Below are positions 1-7,226 of a DNA stretch of 14,706 bases, one piece after another. Numbering within the stretch: the stretch's first letter is position 1; every line of letters begins with the position of its first letter. Source of the stretch: Planctomycetota bacterium (GTDB lineage Bacteria > Planctomycetota > PUPC01 > JACPCR01); assembly GCA_030740295.1 (NCBI GenBank), contig JASLXP010001070.1:1-14706 (forward strand), read 5' to 3'. A model generated the notes under the pieces. That model saw nothing but the letters and a program-made list of their open reading frames with translations, searched no databases and was not told the origin of the DNA. The translations under genes and the position numbers were made by a program.

Positions 1-2599
1 GAGGCGACACGGGGCAAAGGGCGACCGAATTCTGATTCGAGTTTTCGACCCGAATGATGGAATTCTGGACTGGCAATTCGTGGAGCCCGGCTGGGAAAAC
101 ACGGGTCCAGATGGAGGCGCGGCAGATGTTCACGGCCGCGAGGTGCGGCGCGTGCATCTGCCTAAAGAGGGCGAGCTGTTCCTCGACAAAACCATCACTT
201 TTTCAGGCAAGCCTGGTATCTATGAGCTGAGGACCGTTGCGGGTCATCACAATACGACAATGACCATCGAATCGGCGCGGCCGTTGAAGTTCGGTGTCTG
301 CAGCCAAAACGGATCCATGCACTCCTGGAACGACGATTTGAAAGAGCTCTTCTTCCACGTCCCCAAAGACGTGGAGACTCTCGCCTTCATTCAGAGGGGG
401 AACGGCGAGTTGCAGGTCTTCGATGGGACAGGAAAAGCTCACTCGGTTCCCAAGGGACGACACGAGATTCCTGCCGGAGGAAAGGGCGCAATCTGGAAAG
501 TCGCGCTGCCTACTGGCGGCCGGTGGGAACTTCGCATGTCCACCCCCATCGTGTTCTGCCCGGAGCGCGCGGTGGCTGAACAGATCCGAAACTCGTGTGA
601 GGTAGGCGACGATGGCGTGCGGATCGTCTTCCCGGCCCAGAAGCGTTTGCCAGAACACATCCGTTCGCTCTGGACGCCGGACAAGGTGGGGAAAGCGGAA
701 GACCTCATCGAGCCGCTCATAAAGCGGAAGGAAGCCTGGCTGAAGGACCCGCTGCGAAACAGCAAGCTCCTCGGCTACTATGGCGTGCTCTCGCACATTG
801 CTTCCATCTTGCGGTTCCAGGACAAAAACAACGGCCGGCTCAGGCCAGGCCTTCCGGAGAATCTCGCGTACGCTTACTCCCTGGACGCGGAGGTGAATCC
901 CTATCACGGTAAGACTGAGCTGCTCTACCGGGCCGTCGCCGGGACGCTCTGGAATCTCTACGAGCACATCCAGGAAGACGAAGAATTCCGCTTCTCGCTC
1001 TGGCCGAACGTTCGCATCTCTGAGGACCCTTACCCCGGAGTCGCCGCTTTCGAATTCGGGGTCATTTATTTTCCGGTTTACGCGCTGGCGGCGCCGGCGA
1101 TCAGGGAAATCCTCCCGGAGGTCTTCTCCGATTGGACGAACATCCTCCGGCACGCCGTGGATCGCCATCTCCCCGCGGCCATTGCCACCGCGCGCAACCA
1201 GAGCGCTCACTTTCCGGCCGGCGTGTGGCAGTTTGCCCTGGGATGCGGTGAAACGCGTTACCGGGATATGGCGCGACGACTTACACGTCGTTTCACCCGG
1301 TCCCTGAGTCCTGCCGGCTACATGATGGAAAACCAGGGTCCGGAAACGACTTACCAGGGAATGACCAATTTCTATATGGCCAAGACCTGGCAGCTATCGA
1401 AACAGCGTGAGTTGCTGGACGTGCTGCGGATTGTGTTCCGTCTGCTCAACCATACGGTCGCGCCGGAGCCCGATGGCCGTCTCATCGGGTGTTCCAGTTT
1501 TTCTCATCGAACGCCAGGCTCCTACGTCGAAGCGCAATATGGCGGCGGCTGGGAGCTGGTCGGTGGGGAACTCCCTGAAGCCGGGCTCTGGTGCCGGCAG
1601 CAATACGCCGACGACAGTCTGCCGGAAGCTCGCAGCAAAACAATCCTGGAACAGCTCGAAAAGCCTTTGGACGACGCCTGGCATCTTGACCCCAAAAACT
1701 ACAGCCGGACCTACAACTCTCAGATCGCGTTTTACCAGTACCTTTACTGGACGCCCCCGGCGAAGCTGAATCTCGGGGGGAAGACGTGGCCGGCCCTCGA
1801 AAAGAAGGATTTCATTCGCGTATTCGGCGACGAGTTCATCGCGGTAAAGCGTCCCTCTTACTACACGCTGCTCTACGTAGGGCAGCCAGCCCCGCAGTAT
1901 TACGTCCGCTACCGGGAGAAGCACCGACGACTCTTGCCCAAGGAAGGCGATCCCGATGCCAGGACCTGGGACTTCTATGGCGGGAAATCACCTGCATCCC
2001 CGTACACCGGCGGCAGTCTCTGTCTGTTCTGGACACCGAATTACGGCACCTGCATCTCCGGCTACAACTGGGCGCCGACCGTCCGGCACGGGCTCACGGT
2101 GACAGACAAGAAAGGTCTTCGATCCTGGGAACATTACGGAAAGGCCAACTTCGATCTCGACAAATCAAAGTCAACCCTCCGTGTCTGGGGAGCCGTCGAA
2201 CACGTCCCTCTGCACTACGAGCGACGCTTCCAGTTTCTGGTTGACCGAATCGTCTACACGTTGCGGCTCACCGCGGACGAAGACTTCGAGGCCCGGGCCA
2301 TCGTCGAAAATTTCCCGATCGCCTTCAAGAAAAAGCAATCACCCATCCTCTTTCAGAAGGATGAGAAAGAAGGCAAGGCCCTATCTGTGACCATCCTGAA
2401 CGAAAAGACGCAGCACGGTGTACGCCTGAGCTCTGATAAAGCCATGTCGGTCAAGGTCACACCAAACCACACGGCCGGCGTCGGCAGTGTGCAGGTGGAG
2501 CTGCTGACTGTCTTCAAGAAAGGGGAACACCGGGAGTGGAGTTTCACGCTTGCGCCTGTCAGACCAAGGGAAGCTGAAAAGCCAGAGATTCGCCCTTGA
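1..2599 (+). CDS. Putative alpha/alpha-toroid polysaccharide-lyase-like protein, 5' end missing
   Basis: The frame (first full codon at base 2) is open from the left edge to the TGA at 2597-2599, so the gene starts upstream. The GTG at 80 is only an internal codon; 26 in-frame residues precede it. Counting from that GTG, residues 1-165 look beta-rich. Residues about 190-540 are helical with paired aromatic/Gly segments, including N373-Q374..H377 and a Y414..E417-N418-Q419..Y425 cluster, which resembles the Asn/His/Tyr active sites of toroid-fold polysaccharide lyases. Residues about 560-839 are again beta-rich with many aromatic residues, like the beta-sandwich behind the toroid in heparinase-like and chondroitinase-like lyases. 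The fold assignment comes from this pattern and the pairing with other glycan enzymes. I do not recognise a named family or substrate. It could be a glycoside hydrolase with the same toroid fold. The signal peptide, if any, lies outside the window. Confidence 0.5.
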   Translation, partial: RRHGAKGDRILIRVFDPNDGILDWQFVEPGWENTGPDGGAADVHGREVRRVHLPKEGELFLDKTITFSGKPGIYELRTVAGHHNTTMTIESARPLKFGVCSQNGSMHSWNDDLKELFFHVPKDVETLAFIQRGNGELQVFDGTGKAHSVPKGRHEIPAGGKGAIWKVALPTGGRWELRMSTPIVFCPERAVAEQIRNSCEVGDDGVRIVFPAQKRLPEHIRSLWTPDKVGKAEDLIEPLIKRKEAWLKDPLRNSKLLGYYGVLSHIASILRFQDKNNGRLRPGLPENLAYAYSLDAEVNPYHGKTELLYRAVAGTLWNLYEHIQEDEEFRFSLWPNVRISEDPYPGVAAFEFGVIYFPVYALAAPAIREILPEVFSDWTNILRHAVDRHLPAAIATARNQSAHFPAGVWQFALGCGETRYRDMARRLTRRFTRSLSPAGYMMENQGPETTYQGMTNFYMAKTWQLSKQRELLDVLRIVFRLLNHTVAPEPDGRLIGCSSFSHRTPGSYVEAQYGGGWELVGGELPEAGLWCRQQYADDSLPEARSKTILEQLEKPLDDAWHLDPKNYSRTYNSQIAFYQYLYWTPPAKLNLGGKTWPALEKKDFIRVFGDEFIAVKRPSYYTLLYVGQPAPQYYVRYREKHRRLLPKEGDPDARTWDFYGGKSPASPYTGGSLCLFWTPNYGTCISGYNWAPTVRHGLTVTDKKGLRSWEHYGKANFDLDKSKSTLRVWGAVEHVPLHYERRFQFLVDRIVYTLRLTADEDFEARAIVENFPIAFKKKQSPILFQKDEKEGKALSVTILNEKTQHGVRLSSDKAMSVKVTPNHTAGVGSVQVELLTVFKKGEHREWSFTLAPVRPREAEKPEIRP

Positions 2600-2605
2600 T
2601 TCGAC

Positions 2606-2673
2606 GGTTCGTAGTGCGCCCTTCAGCATGTTCTGCCGCGCTTGGGAACACGCTGAAGCGTACACTGCGAACC
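2606..2673. repeat. Long imperfect inverted repeat just after the toroid gene
   Basis: The arms are 2606-2633 and 2646-2673, 28 nt each, with five mismatches and a 12-nt loop (2634-2645). The outer end is GGTTCG..CGAACC and the inner end is TTCAGC..GCTGAA followed by GTTC..GAAC. It begins seven bases after the stop codon, so it can act as a transcription terminator or mRNA 3' stabiliser, although no T-run follows. Its length and internal mismatches fit a REP-type or MITE-like dispersed repeat better than a simple terminator. Confidence 0.65.
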
Positions 2674-2819
2674 ATCAGAGGAGAAATCGAGTTACTCTCT
2701 CTGACCTGACGAGCTGAACGCGACGTTGTCGTATGCGCTGACACCTCAGGCCAAAGTGCAGGAAGGGAAGGCCTGCGGGCCCCATTGCACACGCATGCGC
2801 TTTAATGAGAATGCCCTCT

Positions 2820-2825
2820 GGAGAG
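2820..2825 (+). promoter_or_regulatory. Ribosome binding site deciding the beta-helix gene start
   Basis: GGAGAG lies eight bases before the ATG at 2834. This supports 2834 over the upstream in-frame TTG at 2726 or ATG at 2795. Another ATG at 2867 also has a GAGG-like sequence nearby, so the start could be slightly further in. Confidence 0.5.
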
Positions 2826-2833
2826 TCTCGATC

Positions 2834-5038
2834 ATGTCACCTGAATACACTGAGGATAGCGCGAGGATGGATGGGACAGGCTCAAGTGCTTTGGCCACGT
2901 TCTTTGTATCAACTGTTGGTGACGACAGTTGGTCAGGAAAATTGGCAGAGCCGAATGCCGAACAGACGGATGGTCCGTTTGCCACGCTGTACCGGGCCCG
3001 CGATGCCGTGCGCGAATTGAAGGCACAGGCTGGCGGAGAGCTGGACGGGCCGGTCACCGTGATGGTTAGAGGCGGCAAGTACTACTTCGACAGAACGCTC
3101 GATCTCACGGCGGCAGACAGCGGCACACCTCAGGCGCCGGTCACCTACACTGCTTATCCGGACGAATCACCAGTGCTCAGCGGGGGCCGAAGGATTACGG
3201 CATGGGGGCCGCATAAAGGCAAGATTCTCAAGTGCGAGATTCCGGAAGCAAGAGGCGGAAACTTCAAGTTCCGCCAGCTCTTCGTGAACGGGCAGCGCCA
3301 GGTACGGGCACGTTACCCCGACCTCGACCCGGAAGCGGATCGCTGGAACGGGAAGTGGGCTTGCAGCCGCGCCGATGATGCCGCACTTGAATCGAGCGAA
3401 CCCTACCTCATCTGGGATGAGGCGGACGCGTTTCCGCGTCATTGGGCCAAGCCCACCCAGGGAGAACTCTTTCTAATGCCCCGAAAGCCACTGTGGGGAG
3501 ATTCCTGCATCATCGGAATCAAGTCCATTGAAAAGGACAAAGGGATCATCCGACTGGCCCACGGCACGAGATCGTTCGACTTCAATCCCATCTTCTTCCC
3601 GAAAGAGATCCGCCATCCGGAGTGCTGCCAGTTCGTCGTCGAAAATATCCTTGAAGAGCTCGACCGGCCGGGCGAGTGGTGCCTCGATGGTGAAGACGGC
3701 ATCCTCTATTTCTGGCCGTTGGAGGATTCCATCGAAGATGTGGAGGTGACAGTGCCGGTGGTGAAGTGTCTTCTTCACATGCGTGGCGCGGAGAACGTTC
3801 GGGTATCGGGCTTCGTCTTCACGGAAACCCGCGCCGGTCAGCCATCGTCCCATTATTCGGATGTGGACGGGGTTGGCGCCATGAGCCCTCAAATGGGATG
3901 GGACTATTGCGGCGAGACGATCTACATGAATATGTGCACCGACTGCCGCATCGAGAACAACACGATCACCGTCGTCGGAGGCAATGGCATCTACCTGCGC
4001 CACCACAATGAGAGGAACCTGATCCGGTACAACGAAATCAGCCATGCGGGCGCCAACGGGATCGTTCTGGCCGGCGGGAGGCACAGCATTTATCAGAGCA
4101 CCGGCGGCACATTGGGTACGCCCCATCCTGTGTACAACGAGGTCACTGACAATGTTATTCACCACTGCGGGCTCTATGATACTTACGCGGCCGGAGTGTT
4201 CCTCGGCCTGAGCAACTGGAATCGTGTGGCCCATAATGAGATTCACGATCTGCCGCACCACGGGATCAACCTGGGCAACAGCCGCTACGGCCGCAATTTC
4301 ATTGAATACAACCGAATCAGCCGTACGAGCAAGATTACTTCGGACAACGGCGCCATTAACTGCTGGAACGAGGCGCCGGTTGAAGACGAATCGCCGGGGC
4401 ATCTCATCCGCTACAACTTCATCTCGGACACGGGCAACCGGGACTCGCAGATCACGATGGGCATCTATCTGGACAACTGGACCAGCCAGTGCCTCGTCTA
4501 CGGCAACATCGTCGTCAACACCCATCCCGAGGGCCACGGCATCGCCATCCTCGCCAAGGGCAGGAACAACATCATTGAAAACAACATCCTCGTAAATTCA
4601 GGGGGCAGCTACATCTGCGTCATGGCCCATTGCTGCTACCCGGAATTCCTCACGGTCGTGGCCAGGAACATCATGGTCGACACTACCGGCCACATGACCG
4701 CGTTCTTCGACATGGCGGATCACGAGCATATGTGGAAGGTCCTGGCTCAATGCGACTACAACCTGTTCTTCCAGCCCGGCTCGGACAATCCCATGATACT
4801 GAAGGGTGTTCCTCTCTCCGACTGGCACAGGATGTACCGCGGCGACGAGGACGTGTACGACATCCACTCCGTCACAGCCGATCCGATGTTTGTGGACGAA
4901 GCAAACGGCGACTACAGCCTGAAGCCGGAGTCACCCGCCCTCAAACTCGGTTTTCAGCCCATAGACACAACGCAGATTGGCGTGAGAAAAGCGATGGTCG
5001 CCTCGCAGCAAGGTCTACTGTTCACGCATCGGAAATAG
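2834..5038 (+). CDS. Right-handed parallel beta-helix protein, probable polysaccharide-active enzyme
   Basis: This 734-residue protein opens with the block FFVSTVGDDSWSGKLAEPNA at residues 23-42. It then has TDGPFATLYRARDAVRELK, a typical entry to bacterial beta-helix carbohydrate enzymes (pectate-lyase-like fold). A segment with an EWCLDGEDGILYFWP-type motif (about 281-295) precedes the helix coils. Coils of the N-x-I/N-x-I and G-I-x-L type run from about 315 to 620, for example RIENNTI, GNGIYLRH, LIRYNEI, HGINLGN, LIRYNFI and NIIENNIL. The C-terminus has the usual closing module DYSLKPESPALKLGFQPID (693-711). The arrangement resembles GH141-type beta-helix proteins, but I cannot assign a substrate or catalytic residues. 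No hydrophobic signal peptide is visible before the beta-helix block, which is odd for an enzyme expected to meet polymer outside the cytoplasm. It follows the toroid gene on the same strand after 234 bp that include a long hairpin, so it may have its own promoter. Confidence 0.8.
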   Translation: MSPEYTEDSARMDGTGSSALATFFVSTVGDDSWSGKLAEPNAEQTDGPFATLYRARDAVRELKAQAGGELDGPVTVMVRGGKYYFDRTLDLTAADSGTPQAPVTYTAYPDESPVLSGGRRITAWGPHKGKILKCEIPEARGGNFKFRQLFVNGQRQVRARYPDLDPEADRWNGKWACSRADDAALESSEPYLIWDEADAFPRHWAKPTQGELFLMPRKPLWGDSCIIGIKSIEKDKGIIRLAHGTRSFDFNPIFFPKEIRHPECCQFVVENILEELDRPGEWCLDGEDGILYFWPLEDSIEDVEVTVPVVKCLLHMRGAENVRVSGFVFTETRAGQPSSHYSDVDGVGAMSPQMGWDYCGETIYMNMCTDCRIENNTITVVGGNGIYLRHHNERNLIRYNEISHAGANGIVLAGGRHSIYQSTGGTLGTPHPVYNEVTDNVIHHCGLYDTYAAGVFLGLSNWNRVAHNEIHDLPHHGINLGNSRYGRNFIEYNRISRTSKITSDNGAINCWNEAPVEDESPGHLIRYNFISDTGNRDSQITMGIYLDNWTSQCLVYGNIVVNTHPEGHGIAILAKGRNNIIENNILVNSGGSYICVMAHCCYPEFLTVVARNIMVDTTGHMTAFFDMADHEHMWKVLAQCDYNLFFQPGSDNPMILKGVPLSDWHRMYRGDEDVYDIHSVTADPMFVDEANGDYSLKPESPALKLGFQPIDTTQIGVRKAMVASQQGLLFTHRK

Positions 5039-5146
5039 TGAGGTAAGCATCCAGTCTGCAGAGAGGGCAAGCGCTGCGTCACCTCTGAAGAGAAAGTGAC
5101 CCCTTCGAATTCCCTTCAGTCTTATCGGAACAGAAAACTGCCGCAC

Positions 5147-5812
5147 CTACTTTCCGATAACGAATTCGCCGGTGTAACGGCGGGACCCACCGCCTGTCAC
5201 TTCGTAGTGTTTGCAGCGGAGAGTGCCGTTCTCCGCGCTCCCGGTTATAGCCCACGACCGGCGGCCGGATCCTGCCCGGCCCTCGACCTCGCCACTCTGA
5301 AGATTGCCGTTTATATGCCCCGTGTAAGTCTGAGGACTGTTCCCCCAGATAAAGTGGAAGGCGATCTTCCACCGGTCCGTACCCTCTCTTTCCAGAACGG
5401 CTCTCAGGTCGTGCTGTCTCGGGGATCCACCCTCGGTAAAATAGCCATTTAGTGTGAGCCTTCTGGGCGTGGTTCTGGTCCGCTTTCTGGGCGTGGCTTT
5501 GGCAGTCGTTCGAGGTCTCGCCGGTGCGGTCACGCGGGACGTCGAGGTCGACACTGGTCGGCGGTAGGTGCGCACCATCTCTGATTTAATCCAGCCTTTC
5601 TTGCCCCTGTAAGCTACCCCTATCCAACGCCCCCGCACTTCGAGGACACTCAGGCTGTCGCCCTTCCTGGCGGTGGTGACCACCCGCGAGCCGCTATATA
5701 GATTTGCCCGATCCGGCACGACAAGAATGGTCTGTCCGTACTTGAGTTCTCCAGCAAGAACAAACCTGGAAACAAATGCCAACGCCAAGAGCTGAATAGT
5801 AAGCTTTTTCAT
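5147..5812 (-). CDS. Small secreted protein with SH3-like domain and basic Thr/Arg/Pro linker
   Basis: This 221-residue protein has a clear signal peptide: the MKK start, a hydrophobic stretch (residues 5-19) and likely cleavage after VLA-20. Residues about 24-83 form a bacterial SH3-like domain: the RANLYSGSRVVTTARKGDSL block, then W63 in GRWIGVA and the closing KGWIKSEMV. Residues about 84-117 are a low-complexity linker rich in Arg, Thr, Pro and Ala. Residues about 118-221 form a beta-rich domain of unknown function (LNGYF, W148, FIWGN, YTGHINGNLQSGEVEG, then W187 in RRSWAITGS), with C200 as its only cysteine. SH3b domains often bind peptidoglycan, so it probably acts in the periplasm or on the envelope. 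It converges on the beta-helix gene (108 bp apart) and diverges from a UROD gene. Its link to the glycan enzymes is unclear. Confidence 0.8.
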   Translation of the reverse strand: MKKLTIQLLALAFVSRFVLAGELKYGQTILVVPDRANLYSGSRVVTTARKGDSLSVLEVRGRWIGVAYRGKKGWIKSEMVRTYRRPVSTSTSRVTAPARPRTTAKATPRKRTRTTPRRLTLNGYFTEGGSPRQHDLRAVLEREGTDRWKIAFHFIWGNSPQTYTGHINGNLQSGEVEGRAGSGRRSWAITGSAENGTLRCKHYEVTGGGSRRYTGEFVIGK

Positions 5813-5839
5813 CTCTGTATGTACCTATTCAAGAGGATC

Positions 5840-5887
5840 CAGGGGATTGTTCAGGATCATAATAGCTCACCAGTAGCTGAACCCCTG
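5840..5887. promoter_or_regulatory. Dyad in the leader of the SH3 gene
   Basis: CAGGGG (5840-5845) and TTCAG (5850-5854) pair with CTGAA (5877-5881) and CCCCTG (5882-5887), giving an 11-bp stem with a four-base bulge and a 22-base loop. It starts 28 bases from the SH3 gene's start codon, in its upstream region. It could be an operator or a leader hairpin. The shared 5813-6106 region must carry promoters for both divergent genes, but I cannot name convincing -35/-10 boxes. Confidence 0.4.
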
Positions 5888-6044
5888 AAAGCATTACTTT
5901 CAATAACATGCCCATTACATCTGCAGACTTTCATGATCGAGCGGATTGCGAAACTACCGTATTGTGCCCTATGCAATGTATGCGAAGTTGATATCGGTAC
6001 CGCAGAATGGTGTTGCGTTCTTCCGCAGCCGCACCCGTTTTCCC

Positions 6045-6073
6045 AGACTCCGACACCCCGTCGGGGAAGGTCT
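6045..6073. promoter_or_regulatory. GC-rich hairpin in the leader of the first UROD gene
   Basis: AGAC (6045-6048) pairs with GTCT (6070-6073). Inside it, CCGAC pairs with GTCGG, or alternatively CCCC with GGGG around GTC (6056-6066). It ends 33 bases before the ATG at 6107. No T-run follows, so it is not a plain terminator. A leader structure or protein-binding site is possible. Confidence 0.35.
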
Positions 6074-6092
6074 CTGCGCATGCTTTTAGAGT

Positions 6093-6098
6093 GAGAGG
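6093..6098 (+). promoter_or_regulatory. Ribosome binding site of the first UROD gene
   Basis: GAGAGG stands eight bases before the ATG at 6107 and fixes that start. The family's usual N-terminus begins immediately after it. Confidence 0.6.
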
Positions 6099-6106
6099 CC
6101 CTCCAC

Positions 6107-7198
6107 ATGAACTCTAAAGAACGTGTCCATGCTGCTCTGCGAAGAGAGCCGGTGGATCGCCTGCCGGTCTTCATGTGGTTTCACCCGGAAACCGCGCGCC
6201 GGCTTGGCCGGTTGCTTGAAATCCCCGAAGAGCACGTGGCAGAGGCAATGGGCAACGACATTCGGCAGACTTGGGTGAACAACAACTACGCGATGGAGGG
6301 GATCAAACACGAGCACGAAGGGGAGTCTCACGTGGACTTCTGGGGCATCCGGTGGGTCAAGAAAGGTCCCTTCAATCAGATTGCCGAATTTCCACTTGCC
6401 GGCAAGACCCAGGACGAAGTGCTCCAATACGAATTCCCGTACCAACATTCTGAGGATCTGCTGCAACAGATGGTGCCGGTGGCTGCATCGGCAGAGAACA
6501 CCTTCATTGGATGTGATGTTTCCCCATGCATTTTCGAGATGTATTGGCGCCTGCGTGGGATGGAGGACGCTCTCCTCGACATCGCAGGGAAGCCTGACCT
6601 CGCTCGCGAGATGTTTCGTCGCTGCGCGGAATTTTCTATCGACCTCGGAAGGGAGGCATGCAAACGGTTCCCACTGGACTGGTTCTGGGCCGGAGATGAC
6701 GTGGCGTCGCAATTGAATCTAATGATGAGCCCTGAGACGTGGAGGGAGTTCATCAGGCCGGACCTTCAACGGATATTCGCCGTAGGAAAAGAGAATCGCC
6801 TGTGGGTGGCCTACCACTGTTGTGGCGCGCTCAGGTCGATCATCGAAGACCTCATCGACATCGGGCTGGACGTGCTCAATCCCGTTCAATGCAACTGCCC
6901 GGGAATGGATCCCCTGGAACTGAAGCGGGAATACGGCGCTGAACTTGCCTTCATGGGCGGCGTAGATACCCAGGGCGTCCTGCCGAATGGCACAGCCGAT
7001 GACGTACGCCACGCCACGGCCCGACTGGTCGAAGGTATGACCAGCGACGGAGGCGGCTTTATCCTCGCCGCATCTCATACCATCCCTCCCGAAACACCGG
7101 ACGAGAATGTCTTTGCCATGTACTCTGAGGCCGGTATCACGAGGGAAGAGATCTTCGATCGTGCTGCTTCGATACGGAAGGCGTTACCGGCAGGATGA
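6107..7198 (+). CDS. Uroporphyrinogen decarboxylase (UROD) family protein, likely methyltransferase-like
   Basis: This 363-residue protein is full length for the UROD fold (PF01208). It starts with the family signature NSKERVHAALRREPVDRLPV. It has a PETWREFIRPDLQRIF helix (209-224) and a strand with H237-C-C239-G. The segments DVLNPVQ (255-261), FMGGVDTQG (282-290) and SHTIPPETPDENV (323-335) are all typical. True heme UROD uses an Arg-rich N-terminus and a conserved Asp for porphyrin, which I do not see clearly. The H-x-C motif instead matches the zinc site of MtaA/MtbA corrinoid methyltransferases, while the third ligand region carries H324 rather than the usual Cys. A role in methyl transfer or another cytoplasmic reaction is inferred; the substrate is unknown. 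No heme gene or corrinoid protein is nearby. It lies tail to tail with a second UROD-family gene, 28 bp apart. Confidence 0.85.
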   Translation: MNSKERVHAALRREPVDRLPVFMWFHPETARRLGRLLEIPEEHVAEAMGNDIRQTWVNNNYAMEGIKHEHEGESHVDFWGIRWVKKGPFNQIAEFPLAGKTQDEVLQYEFPYQHSEDLLQQMVPVAASAENTFIGCDVSPCIFEMYWRLRGMEDALLDIAGKPDLAREMFRRCAEFSIDLGREACKRFPLDWFWAGDDVASQLNLMMSPETWREFIRPDLQRIFAVGKENRLWVAYHCCGALRSIIEDLIDIGLDVLNPVQCNCPGMDPLELKREYGAELAFMGGVDTQGVLPNGTADDVRHATARLVEGMTSDGGGFILAASHTIPPETPDENVFAMYSEAGITREEIFDRAASIRKALPAG

Positions 7199-7226
7199 GG
7201 GCCGCCAGGATGCTCACGACAGCTTC

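Noticed and set aside
203..1210. A 335-codon open frame antisense to the first gene
   Set aside because: Composition is shadow-like (Arg, Val, Glu and Asp rich) with no family features, and it opposes a long supported frame.
3473..4537. A 354-codon open frame antisense to the beta-helix gene
   Set aside because: No recognisable motif, no ribosome site, and fully inside a well-supported coding region on the other strand.
5819..6094. A 91-codon plus-strand frame in the divergent intergenic region
   Set aside because: No ribosome site or recognisable domain; it covers the two dyads and probable promoters, and codon use looks random.
5888..6106. Cobalamin riboswitch ahead of the UROD gene, given possible corrinoid chemistry
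   Set aside because: I could not find a B12-box-like segment or the expected set of paired stems; only one short hairpin is present.
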